From: CAZAKO01 sp964546145
Lineage (GTDB): Bacteria > Fidelibacterota > UBA2242
Reading direction: 5' to 3'
Assembly (NCBI GenBank): GCA_964546145.1
Contig: CAZJIU010000003.1
Location: 12,663 to 76,662 of the forward strand
DNA length: 64,000 bases
Shown here: positions 44,459 through 53,515 of the stretch, in pieces
Layout: each line of letters opens with the position of its first letter
Position numbering within the stretch: position 1 is the stretch's first letter
Position numbers and translations under genes: made by a program
The notes under the pieces: generated by a model
Told to the model about the DNA's origin: nothing
What the model saw: only the letters and a program-made list of their open reading frames with translations
Database searches by the model: none

Positions 44459-45222
44459 TTAATCTCTCCTACTTAGATTCTCATGAACCAACCGAACCGC
44501 TAAACTGCCGGTTTGTTGATGAATAAACGGCAAGACCTGCACCGCCTCCCGTTGTGAGCACCAATCATGCTCGACAAACTGACCTGCCGGCTCAATTCTA
44601 AACCTTGGATGACTGCTTAAAAACCAATCCACATTCTCCCAATTCTCCTCTTTTTCCAAGGAACAGGTGCTGTAAACTAAAATCCCACCGGGTTTCACAT
44701 AGGTCGCCATGTTTTCTAAAATCTGACGTTGCTTAATTGCCAAACTCTTAATTTCTCCCAACTTCCGATTCCAGCGCAAATCCGCCCGGCGTGCCAACAC
44801 CCCCGTTCCTGAACAGGGTACATCTATCAATATCTTATCGGCTTGAGGAAAACGACCTTTCCGGGCATCGGCTATGCCGTAATTTACGAAATCAATCCCT
44901 AAACGGAAGGCTTCATTTTGCANNNNNNNNNNNNNNNNNNNNNNNNNNNNNNNNNNNNNNNNNNNNNNNNNNNNNNNNNNNNNNNNNNNNNNNNNNNNNN
45001 NNNNNNNNNNNNNNNNNNNNNNGAATGATCGAGAACCGTCTGCAGCACATAATCCAGAAATTTACGATACTGAATTACCCCCTTGACGATGAGGTAAAGG
45101 AAATCCTGATCCGCTTGGGCTAAGTGCAGGCGCTTAGCCATTGCCGCAATTTTGCGTTCGTAGTTAAAGTACCGCCCTGCAAAAGAGCTGAGGATTTGCG
45201 CGGCGACGCCCCGAATATTCAC
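44459..45222 (-). CDS. rsmB: 16S rRNA m5C967 methyltransferase RsmB, interrupted by an assembly gap
   Basis: RsmB methylates C967 of 16S rRNA using SAM. The 66 N-terminal residues from GTG 45222 (NusB-like RNA-binding part, GVAAQILSSFAGRYFN) lie right of the gap at 44923-45022. The ~154 C-terminal residues left of it have ADKILIDVPCSGTGVLARRA and VYSTCSLEKEEN, with the two catalytic-region cysteines. The reading frame is open on both sides. Family members have about 430 residues, so some 210 residues (about 630 bases) are missing although only 100 N are shown. The GTG overlaps the fmt stop (GTGA). Confidence 0.9.
44923..45022. other. Assembly gap of 100 N inside rsmB
   Basis: A run of exactly 100 N, a placeholder length. 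The flanks do not repeat, so true sequence is missing here. Confidence 0.95.
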
Positions 45223-46148
45223 GAGGGAAAATAGTCTCCCTTGCTGGCTTTGAAACCTTTTAAGAACTCAGCCACCGGCAGAGTTTTTTTCCCTTCCCAC
45301 TGCAGTTCTCTCGGATACAGAATCCCCTGACCAGTCTGAATTCCCAAACGCTGTTTATCCCAAACTGTGATTGTCCCGGGGAATTTCTTAAAAATCTCAT
45401 CACTACATTCAGCCGACAGAATCTTTATTCGCTTACTATTGAAAAAGGTATAAGCTCCGGGAGTTGGCGACAGCCCGTGAATTAGACACTTAATTGAGTG
45501 GGCAGAATTAGCCCAGTTAATTCCACCCAGCTGCGGACGTATTTTGGGTGCCAGAGTGGCAGCGGAGTGGTTTTGGAGAACAGGATAAATCTCACCCCGC
45601 TCTATTTTATCCAGAACCTTTACCAATGCCCTAGAACCAATTGCTGCTAACTTGTCATGCAAAGAACCATAAGTATCCACTGCCGCAATTGGAACTCTTT
45701 CTTGCCAGAGAATCTCACCGGTATCAACCTGCGGTCTTATTTGAAATATGGTAATACCGGTTTCCGGTTCACCATTGATCAACGCCCAATTAATCGGCGC
45801 CGCACCACGATACTTGGGCAGCAGCGAAGCATGCAAATTGATTGCGCCTTCAGGTGGGATAATAAGAACTTCATCAGGCAAAATTCGGAAAGCCACGACA
45901 ACAATAATATCAGCTTTCAAGCTTCTGAGCTGATTAAAAAATTCTTGCTGCTTTAATGATTCCGGCTGAAAAATCGGAATGCTCAATCCTCTGGCAAAGG
46001 ATTTAACCGGGGTCGCGTGAATAATCTGTCCTCGCCCTACGGGCTTGTCAGGACTAGTTACAATCCCGACAACTTCATGATGGGATGCTGTGATTGCCTT
46101 CAGACTGGGAACTGCAAAATCCGGCGTTCCCATAAAGATAATTTTCAT
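45219..46148 (-). CDS. fmt: Methionyl-tRNA formyltransferase
   Basis: Fmt formylates Met on initiator tRNA using 10-formyl-tetrahydrofolate. The 309-residue protein begins MKIIFMGTPDFAVPSLKAI. It contains NLHASLLPKYRGAAPINWAL with catalytic Asn/His, and ends with the OB-fold C-terminal domain (TQGILYPRELQWEGKK). It is followed by rsmB with a four-base overlap and preceded by def 6 bases upstream, the usual def-fmt-rsmB order. Length is normal. Confidence 0.97.
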   Translation of the reverse strand: MKIIFMGTPDFAVPSLKAITASHHEVVGIVTSPDKPVGRGQIIHATPVKSFARGLSIPIFQPESLKQQEFFNQLRSLKADIIVVVAFRILPDEVLIIPPEGAINLHASLLPKYRGAAPINWALINGEPETGITIFQIRPQVDTGEILWQERVPIAAVDTYGSLHDKLAAIGSRALVKVLDKIERGEIYPVLQNHSAATLAPKIRPQLGGINWANSAHSIKCLIHGLSPTPGAYTFFNSKRIKILSAECSDEIFKKFPGTITVWDKQRLGIQTGQGILYPRELQWEGKKTLPVAEFLKGFKASKGDYFPS

Positions 46149-46154
46149 ATTGGA

Positions 46155-46843
46155 TCAGATGACGACTGGTGTAATTTGAGTTTTACCTTTTTCGGCAATT
46201 TTCTTCAGCGCCGATTTAAGGAAACTCCGCTTCAACGGGCTAATCTTTTCAACGAACAAAATCCCATTCAAATGATCAATCTCATGCTGAATCACTTGGG
46301 CTGCAAAGCCCTCATACTCTTTTTCAAGCAATTGGCCTTCAAGATTCTTATAACGAACTTTTATTTTCAATGCCCGGGGTACCCTTTCCCGGATTTCTGG
46401 AATGCTTAGGCATCCCTCTTCGAGAATATCTTCGCCCTCCTGGGCAATTATCTCCGGATTGATAAATACCTCTCTTCCAAGGTTTTTGTCATGTAAGGAA
46501 AAATCCGCGATAAAAAATCGCAATTCCACGCCAACCTGGTTAGCCGATAGCCCGACGCCGTCATCTTCGTACATCGTTAGATACATCCGTTCCAGAAAAT
46601 CGGCGAAATTNNNNNNNNNNNNNNNNNNNNNNNNNNNNNNNNNNNNNNNNNNNNNNNNNNNNNNNNNNNNNNNNNNNNNNNNNNNNNNNNNNNNNNNNNN
46701 NNNNNNNNNNCGCCGTCATCTTCGTACATCGTTAGATACATCCGTTCCAGAAAATCGGCGAAATTTGACGGCAATTCCTTAACTTTCCGGGTTCTCCTTT
46801 TCAATAAAGGACTCCCATAGAGATATATTTCCAGCGGCTCCAT
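46155..46843 (-). CDS. def: Peptide deformylase, split only by an artificial gap
   Basis: Def removes the N-formyl group from new proteins. The N-terminal part (MEPLEIYLYGSPLLKRRTRK) lies right of a 100-N gap. The rest lies left of it, with GVGLSANQVG, EEGCLSIPE (Cys metal ligand) and QHEIDHLNG (HExxH). The 55 bases before the gap (46556-46610) are repeated exactly after it (46711-46765). Removing the N run and one copy leaves a continuous 534-base frame of 177 residues, normal for the family. So the gene is whole in the organism. It lies two bases after yajC and 6 before fmt. Confidence 0.94.
46556..46765. other. Scaffold join: 55-base duplicated ends around 100 N
   Basis: Bases 46556-46610 and 46711-46765 are identical over 55 bases and flank the N run at 46611-46710. 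This is an unmerged contig overlap, not a biological repeat: collapsing it restores the def reading frame. Confidence 0.93.
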
Positions 46844-46844
46844 C

Positions 46845-47177
46845 CTATTTCACTACTGATTTATTAACTAATTTTTCAGCTACGGCAGAACGGGAAATAT
46901 TAATCTTGATATCTTTACAGATTTTAACAATTAGAATATTTTCTTCTTTTTTAATTCCTTCGATCCGACCATAAATCCCGCCGATTGTGAGAATTTCATC
47001 ACCCGGCTGGAGGTCCTGTAGCATCCGCTGCTTATCCTTCTGCTTCTTTGCCTGGGGACGAATCATCAGGAAATACATCACCAGGATAATTGCCAAAAAG
47101 GGCAATAAGGTCATAATTGGATTGCCTTGCTGAGTACCACCTCCACCAGCTGCTCCGGCATAAAGTAAATCAATCAC
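46845..47177 (-). CDS. yajC: Preprotein translocase subunit YajC
   Basis: YajC is a small accessory protein of the SecDF complex. The 110-residue protein has a membrane helix (about 22-40), the family segment FLMIRPQAKKQKDKQRML and then QPGDEILTIGGIYGRIEGIK. It starts with GTG 47177 with AGGAGG five bases upstream. The glycine-rich stretch before the helix is common in FCB homologues. tgt is nearby as in many genomes, but secD/secF are absent from the window. Confidence 0.93.
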   Translation of the reverse strand: MIDLLYAGAAGGGGTQQGNPIMTLLPFLAIILVMYFLMIRPQAKKQKDKQRMLQDLQPGDEILTIGGIYGRIEGIKKEENILIVKICKDIKINISRSAVAEKLVNKSVVK

Positions 47178-47213
47178 AAATTACCTCCTATCTAAAATTA
47201 ATTCTAAGTTTAA

Positions 47214-48782
47214 TCAATCCTTGCGGTAATGGCAACCGCGACTTTCCTTGTTCAATCTGGCCGCATGCAGCACAAGCAGTGAGGTAGTTGCGGCGTTGCG
47301 TAAACCGATCAAGTCGTCGCTCAACCGACTATGGGCATAAAAATGCTGGATATCCTCATTCAGCTGCCGCAGAATCCCATAAGCGCGTTCCAATTTCTTT
47401 TGGGTACGAATAATCCCAATATAATTCCACATCGTCTGGCGAATTGATGAGCGATCCTGACGCAGCAGATCGGGATCCAGCGGTTCGAGTTCCTTCTTCC
47501 AATCGGGCACCCGAGGCATGATTATTTTCCCGTGCTTAACTATTTCAACGCTATCGCGTCCGGCAATTGTCCCAAAAACCAGACACTCTAACAGTGAACT
47601 GCTAGCTAAGCGATTAGCACCGTGTAAGCCGGTACAGGCAACCTCCCCGACTGCTTTGAGACGGCGAATTGTGGTATTGCCTTTCATATCCGTTACTACT
47701 CCACCACACTCGTAATGAGCCGCCGGAACTACCGGTATGTAATCAGTGGTAATGTCCACTTTAAATTCCAGACATTTCTGATAGATTGACGGAAATCGCG
47801 CCTTGATCCAGTCAGATTTTTTATGGGTAATATCAAGGTAAACATGCTGACTGCCGGTATCGTTTATCTCGGCGATAATACAGCGAGAAACCACGTCGCG
47901 GGGCGCCAGCGAGCCCAGCTCATGGTAGCGCGGCATGAAATCTTCGCCATACCTATTCCGCAGGACGGCACCCTCTCCCCGCAGCGTCTCGCTAATTAAA
48001 AAGCGCTCCTCCTCAGTTGAAAAAAGGGTTGTCGGATGAAACTGGATATATTCCATATTCATTAATCGTGCGCCTGCCCGGTATGCCATGGCATACCCAT
48101 CACCCCGAATCCGGGGCGGATTAGAAGTATGCAGGAAAAGATTGCCGAGCCCGCCGCTGGCCAGAATCGTCTGTTTCGCCAAGATTGGATAAACCTGATT
48201 TTCCGATTGCATAAACACGTAGGCACCGGCACAAGTGCTGGGCTCATAAATATGCAGTGGATTTAAAGAATGATGGGCAAGAGTGACTAAATCCACACAA
48301 GTTGCCCGGGTAATTATCTGGATATTATCGGTAGTCTCAATCTCCCGATGAAATCGTTCCAGAATTGCCTGACCGGTATGATCCTCGACAAAGGCAATTC
48401 GAGGCTTTGCATGGACGCCCTCCTGGGTTAGTGCAAGTGTTCCATCTTCGCGCAGATTGAAGGGCACATTCAACCGGTCACAAAGAATTTCCTTAATTAA
48501 CTCTACTCCATGACGGTAGATGGTACGAACCGCAGTAGCCTTGACAATACCAGCACCCGCCTCTTGAAAGTCATCCAGAAAATTCTTTACTGTATCATCT
48601 TCGGCTCGATAAATGATCCCGCCCTGAGCATAATAAGAAGATGATTCGGTGAACTGCTTTTCAGAAGTTATCATTATCACCTGTAATCCCTGCCGGGCAG
48701 CCGCATACGCGGCTGCGCAACCAGCTAGTCCAGTGCCGATAACCAGTACATCAGTTTCGATTATTACCTCAGCCGATTTCAT
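47214..48782 (-). CDS. nadB: L-aspartate oxidase
   Basis: NadB oxidises aspartate to iminoaspartate, the first step of de novo NAD synthesis. The 522-residue flavoprotein has the FAD motif VIGTGLAGCAAAYAAARQG near residue 15, SSSYYAQGGI, MEYIQFHPTTLF and the active-site RGEGAVLRNRYGEDFMPRYH region, plus a C-terminal helical domain. It differs from fumarate reductase flavoprotein subunits by length and by its partner, nadA, which overlaps it by four bases (ATGA). nadC is not in the window. Confidence 0.96.
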   Translation of the reverse strand: MKSAEVIIETDVLVIGTGLAGCAAAYAAARQGLQVIMITSEKQFTESSSYYAQGGIIYRAEDDTVKNFLDDFQEAGAGIVKATAVRTIYRHGVELIKEILCDRLNVPFNLREDGTLALTQEGVHAKPRIAFVEDHTGQAILERFHREIETTDNIQIITRATCVDLVTLAHHSLNPLHIYEPSTCAGAYVFMQSENQVYPILAKQTILASGGLGNLFLHTSNPPRIRGDGYAMAYRAGARLMNMEYIQFHPTTLFSTEEERFLISETLRGEGAVLRNRYGEDFMPRYHELGSLAPRDVVSRCIIAEINDTGSQHVYLDITHKKSDWIKARFPSIYQKCLEFKVDITTDYIPVVPAAHYECGGVVTDMKGNTTIRRLKAVGEVACTGLHGANRLASSSLLECLVFGTIAGRDSVEIVKHGKIIMPRVPDWKKELEPLDPDLLRQDRSSIRQTMWNYIGIIRTQKKLERAYGILRQLNEDIQHFYAHSRLSDDLIGLRNAATTSLLVLHAARLNKESRGCHYRKD

Positions 48783-49876
48783 AGCTTTAAACTCAACATC
48801 CTTTTAACCGCCAGTAAGGCCTCTTCCCGATATTGTGCTTCAACCAGCACCTGATTGACCAGATTACCGGCAACCAGCTGTTCCAGTTGATAACATAAAT
48901 TAAGCAGATTTATTTTAGCCATAGTTTCACAATAAGGCTCATGGGATTGGAGCATTTCAATCTGCTGATTGGGATGCTGCTTAATCAATCGGTTGACCAG
49001 ATTTTTTTCGGTCGCAATCGCCCAGCGGTTGCCGGCCGAGCTGGACTCAATCATTCGAATAATATAAGCCGTACTGCCCATGTAATCGGCAATCTGAGCC
49101 AGCTCAAAATTACACTCCGGATGGATCAGCAATTTGAGATCAGGATTCTGACGGCGCAATTTTCCTGCAAACCCCGCATCGAATTCTTGATGAACCGAGC
49201 AGTAGCCGTGCCATAGAATAATTCTTGCCTGGCGAACTGCTGCAATAAATGCCGGATCGCCCTCCAGAAATCTGGCTTGTTCCCAAACAACAATTTTCTC
49301 CAAAGGTATCCCCATTCGGAAAGCCGTATTGCGTCCCAGATGCTGATCGGGGAAGAAAAACAGTTTCTCTCCCCGCTCCAAAGCCCACTGAATCGCTGCC
49401 TGGGCGTTAGACGAAGTGCAAACCAAACCATTATTCCGCCCGCAAAACGCTTTCAAACTAACTTCCGAGTTGACATAGGCAACCGGGATTACCTTAGAAG
49501 AGTCCAGCTGCTGAATTTCTTGCCAGGCTGTTTCTACCTGTTCACGAGGTGCAAATTCTGCCAGCGAACATCCCGCGGTAACATCGGGAATGAATACTTT
49601 TTGCTCCGGGGAAGTCAAAATATCCGCGGTTTCCGCCATGAAGTGCACCCCGCAAAAAACGATAAATTCAGCTGTGCTCTTAGCGGCAATTTTTGCTAGC
49701 ACAAATGAATCCCCGCGGTAATCCACATGCTGCAATACCTCATCGGTCTGGTAGTGATGCCCGAGAATCAAAAGCCGCTGGCCTAACTGACGTCTGGCAG
49801 ACTCAATTCTTAATTCCAGTTCCTGCATTGGTAATTGCTGCATAGCCGCTGGCGGAGTGGAAACATTTAAATTCAT
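48779..49876 (-). CDS. nadA: Quinolinate synthase NadA
   Basis: NadA condenses iminoaspartate and dihydroxyacetone phosphate to quinolinate using a [4Fe-4S] cluster. The 365-residue protein has three cluster cysteines in FCGVHFMAETADIL, GLVCTSSNA and HPECNFEL, and the GHHYQTDEVLQ segment near the N-terminus. The ATG at 49876 follows the tgt stop (49885) by 8 bases. A TTG one codon earlier is unlikely. nadB follows with a four-base overlap. Confidence 0.96.
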   Translation of the reverse strand: MNLNVSTPPAAMQQLPMQELELRIESARRQLGQRLLILGHHYQTDEVLQHVDYRGDSFVLAKIAAKSTAEFIVFCGVHFMAETADILTSPEQKVFIPDVTAGCSLAEFAPREQVETAWQEIQQLDSSKVIPVAYVNSEVSLKAFCGRNNGLVCTSSNAQAAIQWALERGEKLFFFPDQHLGRNTAFRMGIPLEKIVVWEQARFLEGDPAFIAAVRQARIILWHGYCSVHQEFDAGFAGKLRRQNPDLKLLIHPECNFELAQIADYMGSTAYIIRMIESSSAGNRWAIATEKNLVNRLIKQHPNQQIEMLQSHEPYCETMAKINLLNLCYQLEQLVAGNLVNQVLVEAQYREEALLAVKRMLSLKL

Positions 49877-49884
49877 CAAGTTGC

Positions 49885-51126
49885 TCAGTCTAGCTCTTTA
49901 AAAATTTGATTTTCGGCCAGATGTTTGCGACGACGTTCCTCACGCCGCAAATTATTCTCTTCCCAGTGGTCAGCCTCGACCGGATAGGATTGCAAAAATT
50001 CGCTCTTCCATTGGGAAAAATTACCAGCCACGATTGCCGCCCGGGCACGCGCAACCAGCTCGAGAAAAAAATGAATGTTATGCAAGGTGTTCAAGCGTAA
50101 TCCGGTCATCTCACCATTTAGAAACAGATGCCTTAGATAAGCCCGTGAAAAATTGCGGCAGGTATAACATTGACAGTTTTCATCCGGTGGTGAAAAATCC
50201 AGCCGATAGCCAGCCTGTTTAAGTACAACTCGACCCTGCCAGGTGTAGAGCACACCATTGCGTCCATTCCGCGAAGGCAAAACACAGTCGAACATATCCA
50301 TACCTAGCTCAATTGCCCGGACAAGATCTTCGGGTTTACCCACACCCATTAGATAACGCGGCTTATTTTCTGGTAACTGTGGACTAATGCCGACTAAAAG
50401 GTCGAACATCTGCTCTTTAGGTTCGCCCACCGCCAATCCACCAACGGCATAACCATCGAAATCGAGCTCTTTCAAAAGTTCGATACTCCTAGCCCGTAGG
50501 TCGGGATAAACACTCCCCTGAACGATACCAAAAAGTGCCTGAGTTTGCCCATATTTTGGCTTTAGTGAGGCAAAACGGTTGCGTGAGCGCTCCTCCCATT
50601 GGTGGGTTCGCTCCAGCGATTTGCTGGCCGATTCGTAGTTACAAGGAAAGGGTGTGCATTCATCCAATACCATTAAAATATCAGAGCCGAGCCTATTCTG
50701 GATTTCGACTGAGGCTTCGGGTGAAAGTGTATGCTGCGAGCCATCAATATGGGAGCGAAAAGTAATCCCCTGATCACTTATTTTCCCGAGATGAGCCAGG
50801 CTAAAGACTTGAAATCCGCCGCTATCAGTCAGAATCGGCTTTTCCCAGGAAATAAAGCGATGTAACCCACCTGCGGCTTCGATGACTTCCAGACCCGGGC
50901 GCAAATAGAGATGATAAGTGTTGCCCAAAATTAATTGAGCCTGGCACTCCTCCAATTCAGCCGGAGTGAGAGTCTTAACCACCCCATGGGTCCCAACAGG
51001 CATAAAAACCGGGGTTTCGATTTGACCATGACTGGTGGCAAAGCAACCAGCGCGGGCGAGTGACTCCGGATCCTTGGCCAAAATTGTATATTTATTCGTG
51101 TCTGATATTTGAGGGGTTGACGCCAT
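49885..51126 (-). CDS. tgt: Queuine tRNA-ribosyltransferase
   Basis: Tgt exchanges guanine 34 of GUN-anticodon tRNAs for the queuosine precursor preQ1. The 413-residue TIM barrel has TPVFMPVGTHGVVKTLTP, LTDSGGFQVFSL with catalytic Asp, GGLAVGEPKEQM, MDMFDCVLPSRNGRNG and the zinc site CQCYTCRNFSRAYLRHLF with a later His. All residues are present. About 30 extra residues at the C-terminus are rich in Arg/Glu. It lies between radA (15 bases) and nadA (8 bases). preQ1 synthesis genes are not in the window. Confidence 0.96.
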   Translation of the reverse strand: MASTPQISDTNKYTILAKDPESLARAGCFATSHGQIETPVFMPVGTHGVVKTLTPAELEECQAQLILGNTYHLYLRPGLEVIEAAGGLHRFISWEKPILTDSGGFQVFSLAHLGKISDQGITFRSHIDGSQHTLSPEASVEIQNRLGSDILMVLDECTPFPCNYESASKSLERTHQWEERSRNRFASLKPKYGQTQALFGIVQGSVYPDLRARSIELLKELDFDGYAVGGLAVGEPKEQMFDLLVGISPQLPENKPRYLMGVGKPEDLVRAIELGMDMFDCVLPSRNGRNGVLYTWQGRVVLKQAGYRLDFSPPDENCQCYTCRNFSRAYLRHLFLNGEMTGLRLNTLHNIHFFLELVARARAAIVAGNFSQWKSEFLQSYPVEADHWEENNLRREERRRKHLAENQIFKELD

Positions 51127-51141
51127 TATAACTATAAACTT

Positions 51142-52494
51142 CTAAAAGATCATCTCAAACAGCTGGTTAATTGACTCTACTCCAATAATTTCCGCCCCAG
51201 CAACTTTTTTCAGTTGTTTCAAATTAGATCTGGGAATATAGACCGGTTTGAATCCAAATTTGAGAGCTTCCTTGACCCGTTGTTCAATCTGGGGCACCGA
51301 ACGAATTTCCCCAACTAAACCCACTTCACCAATAAAAACAGCAGCGGGAGCCAGCGGAGTATCCTTAAAACTGGAGGCAATAGCTACTAGTACACCAAGA
51401 TTAATTGCCGTCTCTTCAATTCGCAATCCTCCGACTACGTTCACAAAGACATCCTGCAGACGCAATGGTAATCCTGATCTTTTTTCAAGAACAGCAATCA
51501 GCATTGCCAGACGCCGATGGTCAATCCCGTTAGCCGTACGTTGCGGATTGCCATAGGAAGTCTGAGTCACCAGTGCCTGGACCTCAATTAAAAATGGACG
51601 GGTTCCTTCCATACTAACCACAATTGCCGAGCCAGCAACGTGTTTCCGGCGCTCAGAGAGAAAGAATTCGGAGGGATTTTCGACCGGCATCAGACCGTTA
51701 TCCTTCATCGTAAACAGTCCAACTTCATTTGTCGAACCAAAGCGATTTTTCATCGAACGCAGCGTCCGATAAAAATTGGTCTTGCCTCCTTCAAGATACA
51801 AGACCGTATCCACAAGATGCTCCAGCACTTTTGGCCCGGCGATCATCCCATCCTTGGTAATATGCCCAACCAGCAGGGCAACAAATTGTTCTTCCTTAGC
51901 TTTTTTTAGCAGTGCTCCGGCACATTCACGTACCTGAGTTACGCTACCCGGTACATTATCATAAACATCCGAAAATACGGTCTGGATCGAATCTACCACT
52001 ACTACAGTTGGCTTTTGCTGGGCAATATGATGAATGATATTTTCGAGATTATTTTCACAGGCAACCAGAATCCGGGAGTCATTGATATTCATTCGAGTCG
52101 CTCTGAGTGCCAATTGCTCCTCCGATTCTTCCCCAGAAAAATAGAGTAGCCGATCGCCCGTGATCTGCGCCAGTACTTGCAAGACCAAGGTAGACTTCCC
52201 AATGCCTGGTTCGCCTGCCAGAAGGACTACCATCCCCGGCACAAATCCGCCACCCAGAACTCGATCAAACTCATCAACTCTTGTGGCAATTCTGTGAGCC
52301 GTCAAAGAAACTGTCTGGTTTAGCGGTTGGAGCTTCCGTTCTCCCACCGGAACAGAACGAGTCTGCTTTTTGGGCACAGTCTCCTCAACCAGCGAACTCC
52401 AGGTACCACATTCAGGACAGCGTCCAGCCCACTTCGGTTGAGAAGAACCACACTCATTACAGATAAAAACGGTTTTTGTTTTATTAGCAGTCAT
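51142..52494 (-). CDS. radA: DNA repair protein RadA
   Basis: RadA is a RecA-like branch-migration helicase in homologous recombination. The 450-residue protein has an N-terminal zinc finger (CNECGSSQPKWAGRCPEC). The RecA core has Walker A GEPGIGKSTL and Walker B VVVVDSIQTV, and the RadA-specific KNRFG motif appears in MKNRFGSTNEVGLF. The Lon-like C-terminal domain has GGLRIEETAINLGVLVAIAS. Family length is about 450. It lies 8 bases after the DMT transporter gene and 15 before tgt. Confidence 0.97.
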   Translation of the reverse strand: MTANKTKTVFICNECGSSQPKWAGRCPECGTWSSLVEETVPKKQTRSVPVGERKLQPLNQTVSLTAHRIATRVDEFDRVLGGGFVPGMVVLLAGEPGIGKSTLVLQVLAQITGDRLLYFSGEESEEQLALRATRMNINDSRILVACENNLENIIHHIAQQKPTVVVVDSIQTVFSDVYDNVPGSVTQVRECAGALLKKAKEEQFVALLVGHITKDGMIAGPKVLEHLVDTVLYLEGGKTNFYRTLRSMKNRFGSTNEVGLFTMKDNGLMPVENPSEFFLSERRKHVAGSAIVVSMEGTRPFLIEVQALVTQTSYGNPQRTANGIDHRRLAMLIAVLEKRSGLPLRLQDVFVNVVGGLRIEETAINLGVLVAIASSFKDTPLAPAAVFIGEVGLVGEIRSVPQIEQRVKEALKFGFKPVYIPRSNLKQLKKVAGAEIIGVESINQLFEMIF

Positions 52495-52502
52495 AGATGA
52501 AC

Positions 52503-53399
52503 TCAGGCTATTCTGCCAAATTTTAAAAAAGCAGTGTATTTCCGATAATCATATAAAAACAATCCGCCAAATATTAATCCAACACCTATTATCTCATTCA
52601 AGGTAACTGTCTCTTTCAGAACAATCAACCCCACCAGGACCGCTACAATCGGGCTGATAAAGGTTACAAAGGAGAGCTTGACCACTTCGATTTTCTGAAG
52701 CAATGAATAATAAATAATAAAAGCAGCGGCAGAACCAAAAGCTCCCAGATAAGCCGCCGACCCAATATTGACCAGCGACCAGGTCATTCTCTGGAATTGT
52801 CCGGTCAGTAGGGCACCGGCAGTATGAAGCACAGCTCCAATCAGGATGGCCATAGCGGTCAGCACCAGCGAATCGTAACCATTATCATAAGCTTTCAAAT
52901 AGACATTCGGATAAGCCGCCAATATGACCCCGGCTAAGACTACCAGACAGCCAATGAAAACCTGCACGTTCAGGACCAGCTGCCAATCAGAAATAATGCG
53001 CGTTACTCCCAAGATTGCTAAAATTATAGCTAACAGATGACGGGCGTTCAGTTTCTCAGCCGGTACCATAAAATTGGCAAAAATCCCAATACAGAGGGGA
53101 AAGGTCGCCCATAACAGAGAAGAAAGACCACTGGGAATATATTGCATTCCCCAGTACGTACAAAGATAACTTAAGCCCATACTGTAGATACCCACAATGG
53201 CATAGATTTTCAGCGAAGATCTATCTACAGGAATTTTGCGTTTTGTGATGAGAATAGCAGCAAATAGAATCACCAGGGCAAAACAATAACGCAAAGCCAA
53301 GCCAAGCATCGGTGGGGTACTTGCGGAGCCAATTTTGATTGCCGCATAAGTCGTTCCCCAAATCAGGCTTAGCAGAAGAAACTTGAGATATTTAACCAT
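52503..53399 (-). CDS. EamA/DMT-family transporter
   Basis: The 298-residue membrane protein has about ten helices in two EamA halves. LIWGTTYAAIKIGSASTPPM opens the first, and LVLTAMAILIGAVLHTAGAL begins the second, which ends GVGLIFGGLFLYDYRK. This family exports amino acids, nucleosides or other metabolites. Substrate is unknown. It heads the long run radA-tgt-nadAB-yajC-def-fmt-rsmB. In its upstream region a small inverted repeat (CTGAC-5-GTCAG, 53425-53439) is the only structure seen, and it is too short to interpret. Confidence 0.88.
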   Translation of the reverse strand: MVKYLKFLLLSLIWGTTYAAIKIGSASTPPMLGLALRYCFALVILFAAILITKRKIPVDRSSLKIYAIVGIYSMGLSYLCTYWGMQYIPSGLSSLLWATFPLCIGIFANFMVPAEKLNARHLLAIILAILGVTRIISDWQLVLNVQVFIGCLVVLAGVILAAYPNVYLKAYDNGYDSLVLTAMAILIGAVLHTAGALLTGQFQRMTWSLVNIGSAAYLGAFGSAAAFIIYYSLLQKIEVVKLSFVTFISPIVAVLVGLIVLKETVTLNEIIGVGLIFGGLFLYDYRKYTAFLKFGRIA

Positions 53400-53515
53400 C
53401 AGTAACTCACGATAATTCTTCTCTCTGACCGTAAGTCAGCATTCCTAAGTTAGCAAAATAGACCTTTTATCGGAATCGAAATATTAATTATAAAATCAGA
53501 AATGAATTGAGCCGG

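Noticed and set aside
53425..53439. Inverted repeat CTGAC-5-GTCAG upstream of the DMT transporter
   Set aside because: Five-base arms are expected often by chance, and there is no second copy or nearby regulator.
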